From the NCBI RefSeq assembly GCF_019343495.1, contig NZ_CP072549.1, positions 1,240,001 to 1,304,000 of the forward strand: DNA of 64,000 nt. The letters run 5' to 3'. The first letter of the stretch is position 1, and each line of letters begins with the position of its first letter. The notes beneath the pieces are model-generated. The model worked only from the letters and a program-made list of their open reading frames with translations, was not told where the DNA came from and did not search any database. Below, one piece after another: positions 27,383-34,828 of this stretch. The stretch is from Acinetobacter lwoffii (GTDB lineage: Bacteria; Pseudomonadota; Gammaproteobacteria; Pseudomonadales; Moraxellaceae). Position numbers and translations under genes: made by a program.

Positions 27383-28090
27383 TTACGCAGGACTAGAGGA
27401 TAACATTTCCAGTGTAATTTTTTTCACCTCATTACGGCTGTGCCGGATATGGGCATCCAATATAGAGAGACAGAACGCTGCATCTTGTGCAAGTAATCCC
27501 CTTAAAATCTGTTGATGTTCGGCATAGGTGGCCTCAATCCGATAATCTTTGGAAAAATCCAGACGGCGTATGATGCGAATTTTCTCGCTGATCTCACTGT
27601 GAATTTTCGCCATTTCTGCATTGCCGGCTGCAAATACCAAATGACAATGAAATGCTTCATCTTGTGCAGATAGCTCCCTGAGATCATAGACATACTGTTC
27701 TGGTTGAACACACCAGGTTTGAATCAAAACAGCTAGGGCAACCTGCAACTGGTCTTTGGGCATTAGACACAGTTGTTCGACTGCATAACATTCCAGCAAA
27801 ATTCGCAGATCATATAACTCTTCATAGGCTTTAAAGTTTAGTGGCCGGACCTTCCAGCCACTTCTAAACTGAACGTCCACATAGCCTTCCTGCTGCAAAC
27901 GATACAAAGCTTGCCGAATAGGTGTACGGCTGACGGCATAGCTTTCAGCAATTTCCGATTCGGTAAACCGCTCTCCCGGCATCAGTTTAAAGTCAAAAAT
28001 ATCATTTTTAATTTTCTGGAGAACCAGCTCAGACAGATTGTCTGAGCTTTTTCCGGTCGCTTTAGTACTTGGATTGCGAACAATAGTCAT
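27383..28090 (-). CDS. GntR family transcriptional regulator, FCD type
   Basis: A 235-residue regulator. The N-terminal winged helix-turn-helix (about residues 18-85) contains the GntR signature ESEIAESYAVSRTPIRQALYRLQQEGYV. The C-terminal all-helical FCD effector domain has the metal/ligand-binding pattern Asp...His near YDLRELSAQDEAFHCHLV and a later DAHIRHSR. It follows the urea carboxylase gene after only 11 bp and is almost certainly cotranscribed with it, so it probably regulates urea carboxylase. A palindrome at 32050-32069 upstream of the operon is a candidate binding site. Confidence 0.9.
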   Translation of the reverse strand: MTIVRNPSTKATGKSSDNLSELVLQKIKNDIFDFKLMPGERFTESEIAESYAVSRTPIRQALYRLQQEGYVDVQFRSGWKVRPLNFKAYEELYDLRILLECYAVEQLCLMPKDQLQVALAVLIQTWCVQPEQYVYDLRELSAQDEAFHCHLVFAAGNAEMAKIHSEISEKIRIIRRLDFSKDYRIEATYAEHQQILRGLLAQDAAFCLSILDAHIRHSRNEVKKITLEMLSSSPA

Positions 28091-28101
28091 GGCTCACTCC
28101 A

Positions 28102-31100
28102 TTACTCCATATAGACCAGTGGCTCACCACTATGCACGGTCTGACCAGAACGGCAGATAATCGCTTTAACGATACCATCATCGTCAGCATAGACCGGCAG
28201 TTCCATTTTCATGGCTTCAATGATGGCCACCGTGTCGCCTTTTTTCACAATCTGCCCCGCTTCTACAAAAATCTTCCAGATATTGCCGGTCATAGAGGCG
28301 TTGAGAGGGACATACTGGCTGTAATCGGTGTCATCCTGCAGCACTTCTATTTCTACAGGTGCATCAAACTCGTCTTTCCAGCGTTCTACCTCGGCACTAA
28401 AAGCAGCCTGCTGCTGCGCTTTAAAGGTGGCAATGCTGTCCTGTTCTGCAGCAAGGAAATCCTGATATGCTGCAAAGTCAAACTCGCATTCCTCAATTTT
28501 GATTTCTGCCAGACCATGGGCGAAATCAGCACGGAACTGATCCAGTTCGGCCTCAGTGACCTCATAATATTTAATCTGGTCAAAAAAGCGTAAGAACCAT
28601 TGCTGATCGCCAAACTGCTTGTTCTTTTTAAACTTATTCCAGATCGGTACGGTACGGCCAATCAACTGATAGCCACCCGGTGAGTCCATGCCATAAATAC
28701 ACATATACATGCCACCAATCCCGACTGTACCTTCAGCGGTAAAAGTACGGGCCGGATTATATTTGGAACTCAGTAAACGGTGGCGCGGATCAATGGGCAC
28801 TGCACAAGGTGCAGTCAGATATACATCACCTAGCCCTAAAATCAGATAATTGGCATCAAAAATGATGTCCTTGACCTGCTGGCGGTGACTTAAACCATTA
28901 ATCCGCTGAATAAAATCAATATTATTCGGTAACCATGGCGCTTTGGCACAAACGCTTTCCTGATAACGTTCCACCGCACCTAGAGTCGCTGAGTCCTCAA
29001 AGGCCATAGGCAAATGGATAATTCTTGAAGGAATTTTAATGTCACGCAGATCGCCCATCTGTTCTTCAAGACCAAGCAGGAAGTGAATCAGTTGCTGCTG
29101 GCTACATTGCAGACCATCATATTTAATCTGCAAGGATCGCACACCAGGTGACAATTCCAGGATACCCTCAAGATCAGCTTTACGGATCAGTTGCATTAAT
29201 CGGTGTACGCGCAGGCGCAGGGCCAAATCCAGTACGTTGTCACCATATTCCAGTAAGATATAACTGTCACCGGCCTGACGATATACAGCTTTTGGTGCAT
29301 CTGGCGTAGCTTCACGCAGTGCCAGGATACTTTCTGCCTGAACTGCAACAACTTCAGCCTCGTGAGTCATCTCTGCCTTGGCAAAGTTTTGGAGGGTTTG
29401 AATTTGCTGCCGCTCCAGTGCATTGGCCTGCTCTATCGAGATTGGATAGAAGCTAATCGTGTCATCAGCTTTCAGTTGACCAATTTTCCAGAGTTCAGCT
29501 TTGGCAATGGTCACCGGACAGACGAAACCACCCAGGCTCGGACCATCTTTGGCAAGGATTACGGGGAAGTCACCGGTAAAGTTGATTGCACCAATGGCAT
29601 ATTCACAGTCATGTACATTGGATGGATGCAGTCCCGCTTCACCGCCATTTTCACGCGCCCAGCTTGGCGTCGATCCAATTAAACGGATACCCAACCGGTT
29701 CGAGTTAAAATGTACTTTCCAGCTTGATGCAAAAAACTCCTCAATATATTTAGCTTTAAAGAAATCAGGTGCTCCATGTGGACCATAGAGCACACCAATT
29801 TTCCATTCCTTACCATAACTTGGAATCAGATCTGTTGCCAAAGCTTCAGGTTCTGCAATCGCCAAAGGTAGACCATCAGCTGGCAGGTCAGGATTCACCA
29901 TCTTAACCATGTCACCAGCCCGTAACACTCGGCCTGCATGTCCACCAAAATTACCTAAAGCAAAGGTAGAACGGCTACCTAAGTATTCCGGTACATTCAG
30001 ACCATTTCGTACGGCCAAGTAGGTCCGGCAGCCGGATTCCACCTGTCCGATTTTTAGGGTTTGTCCTGCTTTTACCTGAATAGGCTGCCAGAAATTTACT
30101 GCTTCATCATCCAGACTTACCGGACAAGGTGCGCCAGTTAAAGCAATGATATTGTCTGCATGAAACTTGAGGGTCGGACCTTGCAGGGTAAATTCGAACC
30201 CGGCGGCTGCCTCGGCATTCCCGACAATTTTATTGGCCAGCCGGAAGGCATAATCATCCATTGGGCCTGAAGGCGGTACACCAATATCCCAATACCCGAC
30301 ACGACCTGGATAATCCTGAATCGAACTTTGTGTACCCGGCTGAATCACCTCAATCACATTCGGCACATATCTGAAATCATCCAGCATGCGTGTCCAGATT
30401 TGCATTTGCTCAAAACGCGGATCTGAAATAACAGTATGCACATAATCCAGATTGGTACTAATACCATTCAGGCGAGTTTCAGCCAAAACTGATTTAAGCG
30501 TACGAATGGCAGTATTCCGATCTTCAACATGCACAATAATCTTGGCAACCATCGGATCAAAATATTGGGAAATTTCAGTACCGGTACTCACCCAGGTATC
30601 AACCCGGACATTTTCCGGAAAAAAGACATCGGTCAAAATACCCGGACTCGGCTGGAAATTCTTGACTGGATCTTCTGCATAGATTCGTACTTCAATCGCT
30701 GCACCCTGAGGCTGAATACTGCTTAGATGCTGCCAATCCAGAGTATCACCTGCTGCGATTTTCAACATGCATTCGATAAGGTCTAAACCAGTCACCATTT
30801 CAGTGACAGGATGTTCCACCTGCAAACGGGTATTCACTTCAAGGAAATAAAACTCGTCATGCACTGCATCATAAATAAACTCAACCGTACCGGCACTGCG
30901 ATATTTCACCGATTTGCCCAGTTCAACTGCCGCCTGATGCAGTTTTTGACGGGTTGCTTCAGGTAAATGAGCCGCTGGGGTTTCTTCCACGACTTTCTGA
31001 TTACGGCGCTGCAATGAGCAGTCGCGTTCGCCCAAAGCCACCACCTGTCCCTGTCCATCTCCAAAAATCTGAACTTCGACATGACGGGCTTTATCGATAA

Positions 31101-31701
31101 AGCATTCCAGAAATACTCCGGCATCTTTAAAGAACTGCTCACCCAGACGTTTTACACTTTCATAAGCCTCCTGAAGTGCATCTGCATCATCACAACGGGT
31201 CAAGCCAATTCCGCCACCGCCTGCTGTACTTTTCAGCATAATCGGATAGCCAATTTTTTCAGCTTCTGCCAAAGCTTCGTCCAGACTATTTAGCAGACCT
31301 GTACCGGGAGTCATGGGTACATTGGCAGCTGCAGCAAGTTCACGGGCACGATGTTTTAAACCAAACTCCAGAATCTGTTCAGCTGTGGGTCCCATGAAAG
31401 CAATGCCATTTTCTTCGCAGGCACGAGCAAAATCAGCACTTTCTGACAGAAAACCATAACCTGGGAAAATTGCTTCAGCCCCGGTATTCTTGGCTGCAGC
31501 AATCAGTTTTTCAATACTTAAATAGGTATCACTCGGTTTGGTGCCTTCTAAGGACACTGCAATATCTGCATCAATCACATGCTGTGCATAACGGTCCGTT
31601 TCTGAATAGACGGCTATACTGGTTACGCCCATTTTTTTTAATGTGCGAATGGCACGAACGGCAATTTCGCCCCGGTTTGCAATCAGTACAGTTTTAAACA
31701 T
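28102..31701 (-). CDS. uca: Urea carboxylase (biotin-dependent)
   Basis: A 1199-residue enzyme that carboxylates urea to allophanate with ATP and bicarbonate. Residues 1-445 are biotin carboxylase (KSTAGGGGIGLTR glycine loop, ERDCSLQRRNQKVVEE, EVNTRLQVEHPVTE). The centre (about 460-1050) is the carboxyltransferase region, made of KipA- and KipI-like parts (QDYPGRVGYWDIGVPPSGPMD, SPGVRSLQIKYD). The C-terminal biotinyl domain carries EAMKMELP with the biotinylated Lys1165. AGGGGA precedes the ATG. The usual partners, allophanate hydrolase, urea-carboxylase-associated proteins and a urea ABC transporter, are not next to it, so allophanate must be hydrolysed by an enzyme encoded elsewhere. Confidence 0.93.
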   Translation of the reverse strand: MFKTVLIANRGEIAVRAIRTLKKMGVTSIAVYSETDRYAQHVIDADIAVSLEGTKPSDTYLSIEKLIAAAKNTGAEAIFPGYGFLSESADFARACEENGIAFMGPTAEQILEFGLKHRARELAAAANVPMTPGTGLLNSLDEALAEAEKIGYPIMLKSTAGGGGIGLTRCDDADALQEAYESVKRLGEQFFKDAGVFLECFIDKARHVEVQIFGDGQGQVVALGERDCSLQRRNQKVVEETPAAHLPEATRQKLHQAAVELGKSVKYRSAGTVEFIYDAVHDEFYFLEVNTRLQVEHPVTEMVTGLDLIECMLKIAAGDTLDWQHLSSIQPQGAAIEVRIYAEDPVKNFQPSPGILTDVFFPENVRVDTWVSTGTEISQYFDPMVAKIIVHVEDRNTAIRTLKSVLAETRLNGISTNLDYVHTVISDPRFEQMQIWTRMLDDFRYVPNVIEVIQPGTQSSIQDYPGRVGYWDIGVPPSGPMDDYAFRLANKIVGNAEAAAGFEFTLQGPTLKFHADNIIALTGAPCPVSLDDEAVNFWQPIQVKAGQTLKIGQVESGCRTYLAVRNGLNVPEYLGSRSTFALGNFGGHAGRVLRAGDMVKMVNPDLPADGLPLAIAEPEALATDLIPSYGKEWKIGVLYGPHGAPDFFKAKYIEEFFASSWKVHFNSNRLGIRLIGSTPSWARENGGEAGLHPSNVHDCEYAIGAINFTGDFPVILAKDGPSLGGFVCPVTIAKAELWKIGQLKADDTISFYPISIEQANALERQQIQTLQNFAKAEMTHEAEVVAVQAESILALREATPDAPKAVYRQAGDSYILLEYGDNVLDLALRLRVHRLMQLIRKADLEGILELSPGVRSLQIKYDGLQCSQQQLIHFLLGLEEQMGDLRDIKIPSRIIHLPMAFEDSATLGAVERYQESVCAKAPWLPNNIDFIQRINGLSHRQQVKDIIFDANYLILGLGDVYLTAPCAVPIDPRHRLLSSKYNPARTFTAEGTVGIGGMYMCIYGMDSPGGYQLIGRTVPIWNKFKKNKQFGDQQWFLRFFDQIKYYEVTEAELDQFRADFAHGLAEIKIEECEFDFAAYQDFLAAEQDSIATFKAQQQAAFSAEVERWKDEFDAPVEIEVLQDDTDYSQYVPLNASMTGNIWKIFVEAGQIVKKGDTVAIIEAMKMELPVYADDDGIVKAIICRSGQTVHSGEPLVYME

Positions 31702-31768
31702 GTGAATCCCCTTTTATTCTCTCTATTTTTTGAATCTGCTGAATGGATCTGTTTCGTTTTTTTCTGAT

Positions 31769-32035
31769 TCAGCTGCTGCATATAAACCCGCTATCGACTA
31801 TGTTCACTGCTCTCTGTCGTAGCCTTTGATGCATACCTTCCGCAAATACAGCTTTTTTAAATGCATCGATTTTTGTTTGAATAAGATATGCAGCAGTCCT
31901 AACCGAAATCCAGGCAGGTTCATTCCCCTCAAGTCGGGCAATGAATTGAGCCAAGTTATTCAGTGGAAGCATTTTTTGCTGATCGGCATCGCGGCATGCT
32001 GGGACTGTCCAGCCGATCATTTTCTGATGAAGCAT
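31769..32035 (-). CDS. Small hypothetical protein upstream of urea carboxylase (uncertain)
   Basis: An 88-codon frame ending 67 bp before the urea carboxylase start and lying on the same strand. The local composition is clearly less AT-rich than its flanks, which suggests present or former coding. The product is basic, helical and unlike any family I recognise, with no signal peptide or membrane segment. A weak GGATG-like site precedes the ATG and a palindrome lies 14 bp upstream. An 89-codon frame is also open on the opposite strand, so the direction is not certain. It could be a small operon leader gene or a gene remnant. Confidence 0.3.
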   Translation of the reverse strand: MLHQKMIGWTVPACRDADQQKMLPLNNLAQFIARLEGNEPAWISVRTAAYLIQTKIDAFKKAVFAEGMHQRLRQRAVNIVDSGFICSS

Positions 32036-32049
32036 TCTGCATCCAACCT

Positions 32050-32069
32050 TGTATCCAAGTTTGAATACA
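32050..32069. promoter_or_regulatory. Candidate operator palindrome upstream of the urea carboxylase operon
   Basis: TGTATCCAAGTTTGAATACA is a 20-bp dyad (TGTAT-n-CAA-nn-TTG-n-ATACA). Its half-sites resemble the TTGTAT/ATACAA type used by FCD-GntR regulators. It lies in the leader of the operon that encodes such a regulator. Binding is inferred. Confidence 0.4.
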
Positions 32070-32393
32070 GTTATGCAGAACTTATGCCAGTTTAATTTTT
32101 ATTTTATTTTCAATATATTAACAAAATTTAAGATGTATAAATTGGGAAGAATTTCATTGGATGGTTGTTTTTGGTTCAGCCTGTTTTCAATTCAGTGCAA
32201 AAATTATTCTGCAACTCATATTGTATAATCTGCATCATCTCAACTTTTGCAATGCTCATATAAAAGCCCATCTGTTGATGAGCTTCTAAGTGAACTATTC
32301 TATTTGTAGCTTAGTACAGTCATAAAAATTGAGTGTATTAAATACCTGAATTGAAAGGTTTGAATCAGCGTGTATTCGTCATTACGGTATTCA
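32070..32393. other. AT-rich intergenic region, no gene seen
   Basis: About 320 bp between the candidate operator and the 3' end of the exported-protein gene. No open frame with a ribosome-binding site, no RNA gene and no clear repeat was found. It probably carries promoter elements for the urea carboxylase operon. Confidence 0.6.
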
Positions 32394-32984
32394 CTATTTC
32401 ACCGGGATCATTAAGTGCTGATAAGGCGTCCCAGACCACATGACATAGGGCAAAGCGGTATCCGGTTGCTTATGCTTAGGATACATATCATAGAAACGAG
32501 CTTCAGCACCGACGATCATGACATGGGGACCTGTTTTGACCCAATGATTGCCCGCACTAGGCTTCTTGGCATAGGGATCAACATTACTGGCATCCGTACC
32601 ACCTGCCAGCATATACATAAAGCCTACTTTCCCGACTGTGGGCGGTTTATGTCCCATCCAGGCCTCTGCCCATTCTAGAGCGGCCTGATCCATACACATT
32701 GGGTCTGGACCTGGCGTAGTCGGATTATCAGGCATACAGGTAAACCCATTATTGCCCTTGCGCAAGGTACGCATTTTGCCATCTGCACCGACAGCGACAA
32801 TCGTGGCCGCAGCGGCTACTTTTTTAGGTGCGGCAGTCATGGCACTTGCAATGGCTTTCTTATCAGCGGCAGAGGAAGCTGCACCTGAGCTAGCTTTGCC
32901 CGACATGGGCGGTTCAACGGCTAAAGCGGCAGGTGCAGACAGGGCGACCCATCCCGCCATAAACAGTAATTGAGGAAAATTCAT
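32394..32984 (-). CDS. Exported protein of unknown function
   Basis: A 196-residue protein with a Sec signal peptide ending near APAALA-VEPP, with no lipobox Cys. An Ala/Ser/Lys-rich low-complexity segment (about residues 28-60) is followed by a compact domain with two Cys (TCMPD, PMCMD), ALEWAEAWMGHKPP, a GFMYMLAGG turn and a Trp/Tyr/His-rich end (YVMWSGTPYQHLMIPV). AAGGAG lies 8 nt before the ATG at 32984. I recognise it as a conserved exported protein of proteobacteria without assigned function. It stands alone between the urea carboxylase region and the VOC gene. Confidence 0.75.
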   Translation of the reverse strand: MNFPQLLFMAGWVALSAPAALAVEPPMSGKASSGAASSAADKKAIASAMTAAPKKVAAAATIVAVGADGKMRTLRKGNNGFTCMPDNPTTPGPDPMCMDQAALEWAEAWMGHKPPTVGKVGFMYMLAGGTDASNVDPYAKKPSAGNHWVKTGPHVMIVGAEARFYDMYPKHKQPDTALPYVMWSGTPYQHLMIPVK

Positions 32985-33185
32985 GGCACATTCTCCTTGA
33001 ATCATCATGAAGAAATTGGATTTAGGTTCAAATCAAGTTGGATTGATCTGAAATTTTTGTAACGGATCCTTATAGAGTTGAGGGATAATTTGAGTTGATA
33101 AAAAGAAAGGAGAAGATTTAACTATTGCAGTAAAATTGCGCTACACAGCAATATCAACTCGAATGAAAGACAATATCTTTGGCGC

Positions 33186-33671
33186 TTAACCATGAAATGC
33201 CGCTTCGATCACGGAGATGTCAATTTTTTTCATGGTCATCATCGCATTAAATGCGCGCTTGGCCGCAGCGCGGTCAAGACTGTTACAGGCGTTGATGAGG
33301 ACCACTGGCATAATCTGCCAGGAAATGCCCCACTTGTCTTTACACCATCCACACTCACTTTCCTGACCACCATTGCCAATAATGGCATTCCAGTAACGGT
33401 CTGTTTCTTCTTGGTCTTCAGTCGCCACCTGAAATGAAAATGCTTCATTGTGTTGAAAGTCAGGGCCACCATTCAGTCCAATGCAGGCAACGCCCATCAC
33501 CGTAAATTCAACGGTGATAACATCGCCTTCTTTTCCGGAGGGATAATCTCCGGGTGCAAGATTGATCGCGCCAACTGAGGAGTCTGGAAAGGTTTCTGCA
33601 TAAAATCGTGCTGCACCTTCGGCATCGTCATCGTACCAAAGGCAGATGGTATTCTTCGCAATATTCATCAT
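33186..33671 (-). CDS. VOC family (PhnB-type glyoxalase fold) protein
   Basis: A 161-residue protein of the PhnB/3-demethylubiquinone-methyltransferase-like branch of the VOC superfamily. Landmarks are CLWYDDDAEGAARFYAETFPDSSVG at the N terminus, GLNGGPDF, the SFQVATED.EE.DRYW helix, and CGWCKDKWGISWQIMP. The fold usually binds a metal and a small ligand, but many members of this branch lack the metal site and have no known activity. ATG at 33671 is preferred because GGAG lies 7 nt upstream; an adjacent second ATG is at 33668 and a TTG at 33677. Confidence 0.85.
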   Translation of the reverse strand: MMNIAKNTICLWYDDDAEGAARFYAETFPDSSVGAINLAPGDYPSGKEGDVITVEFTVMGVACIGLNGGPDFQHNEAFSFQVATEDQEETDRYWNAIIGNGGQESECGWCKDKWGISWQIMPVVLINACNSLDRAAAKRAFNAMMTMKKIDISVIEAAFHG

Positions 33672-34099
33672 CTTCAATCTCCATTGATTTAGGTCTTACG
33701 CGTTCTGCCTAAGTCCAATGTGTCCCATATATCGGTCGAGAATAGTTATATGATCCCTTGTCTATCTTTCACCAAAAACAGAATAAACCTACTTTAGAAT
33801 TGTATTTTTATTGATCGAAAGCTGTTTCAAAGTGCTTAAACTCATGCATTTCCAGAGTTTGTCACTGAACAATTGATTGCTTGGAAAATCGTGAATCAAA
33901 AAAAATAAATTGACCGTTTCAACACATTTTAACAACCAGTGATGCAACTGTTTTTTAACTTTGAAACTGGTGACAAATTAGCTAAATTTAAATCAGCAGA
34001 TACGGAATAATATAAAATTGCAGCTTACAATTATTTTTTACTTTTCCAGAATTCCCACTTAGACTAGAGCACAAATTTGTTGCATATGCTTTTTGCCCT
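33672..34099. other. AT-rich intergenic region between divergent genes
   Basis: About 430 bp separating the VOC gene from ygfA. It should contain promoters in both directions. I saw no supported gene, terminator or repeat. It marks the right edge of the minus-strand block that separates 6S RNA from ygfA. Confidence 0.6.
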
Positions 34100-34681
34100 A
34101 TGACCATTCAGGAATTAAGAAGATACCTTCGTAAAACGCGTCGTCATCTCTCTAAATTTGAGCAAAGGCAGTCCGCACAAAAAGTCTTAAACCGCCTGAT
34201 CCGCAGTCCAGAATTTATTCATGCCCAACGTATTGGCCTGTATTTGCATGCTTTTGGGGAGATTCAGACCCAATCGATTATTGAACGCTGTTTTAAACTG
34301 GGCAAACAGGTGTATCTACCAGCGATTTGCGACATGAATCAGCAGCTGGTCTGGATTCGAATCAGTCAGCATCAATATCATAACAAGCGCTTTGCTCATC
34401 ATCGGCTGGGTATGCGCGAGCCCATGAGCACTCGTGGTGTGCATGTTTCCAAACTGGATCTATTGCTCATGCCACTGCTGGCCTGTGACACTTCAGGCAC
34501 CCGGATTGGGATGGGCGGCGGTTTTTATGATCGAACCTTGGCTTCTGCGCCCGGGCGTCCATTTCGTCTGGGGCTGGCACATGACTTTCAACTGCTGGCA
34601 CAGCCGTTAAAACGTGAAACATGGGATCAGCCCCTTGATGCTTTAATCACCCCGACAATTTTTATAAAGTTCAAACGATAA
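34100..34681 (+). CDS. ygfA: 5-formyltetrahydrofolate cyclo-ligase
   Basis: A 193-residue enzyme that converts 5-formyl-THF to 5,10-methenyl-THF with ATP. The N-terminal helix LRRYLRKTRRHLS, the HAFGEIQT stretch and the diagnostic loop RIGMGGGFYDRTLA (ATP/folate site) identify it, and the length is normal. In E. coli and Pseudomonas the gene is directly downstream of the 6S RNA gene and expressed from the same transcript. Here it is 8.9 kb away and must have its own promoter. No clear Shine-Dalgarno sequence precedes the ATG. Confidence 0.92.
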   Translation: MTIQELRRYLRKTRRHLSKFEQRQSAQKVLNRLIRSPEFIHAQRIGLYLHAFGEIQTQSIIERCFKLGKQVYLPAICDMNQQLVWIRISQHQYHNKRFAHHRLGMREPMSTRGVHVSKLDLLLMPLLACDTSGTRIGMGGGFYDRTLASAPGRPFRLGLAHDFQLLAQPLKRETWDQPLDALITPTIFIKFKR

Positions 34682-34758
34682 TTTTGTAATTTTACCCTTG
34701 CTAACTACTTTAAAATCACATAATTAGTCATTTTTCATACAATTTAATCTTAACTGCC

Positions 34759-34781
34759 CTTGTATTTTTAAAATTACCCAT
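34759..34781 (+). promoter_or_regulatory. Possible sigma-32 (heat-shock) promoter of lon
   Basis: CTTGTA (34759-34764) and CCCAT (34777-34781) are 12 bp apart, close to the RpoH consensus CTTGAA-N12-14-CCCAT. They sit about 50 bp before the lon start. One mismatch in the -35 element makes this tentative. Confidence 0.45.
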
Positions 34782-34828
34782 CACTATTAAAAGCATGGCA
34801 ACACCGTTGTCACTCATTAGGAGTGCTC

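Noticed and set aside
31826..32095. 89-codon plus-strand frame upstream of urea carboxylase
   Set aside because: It is antisense to the more plausible minus-strand small frame, runs through the palindrome and is rich in Cys and Phe in an unnatural way.
25201..34099. Genomic island with integrase or attachment sites
   Set aside because: The block interrupts conserved synteny, but no integrase, tRNA or flanking direct repeat was found, so only the displacement is reported.
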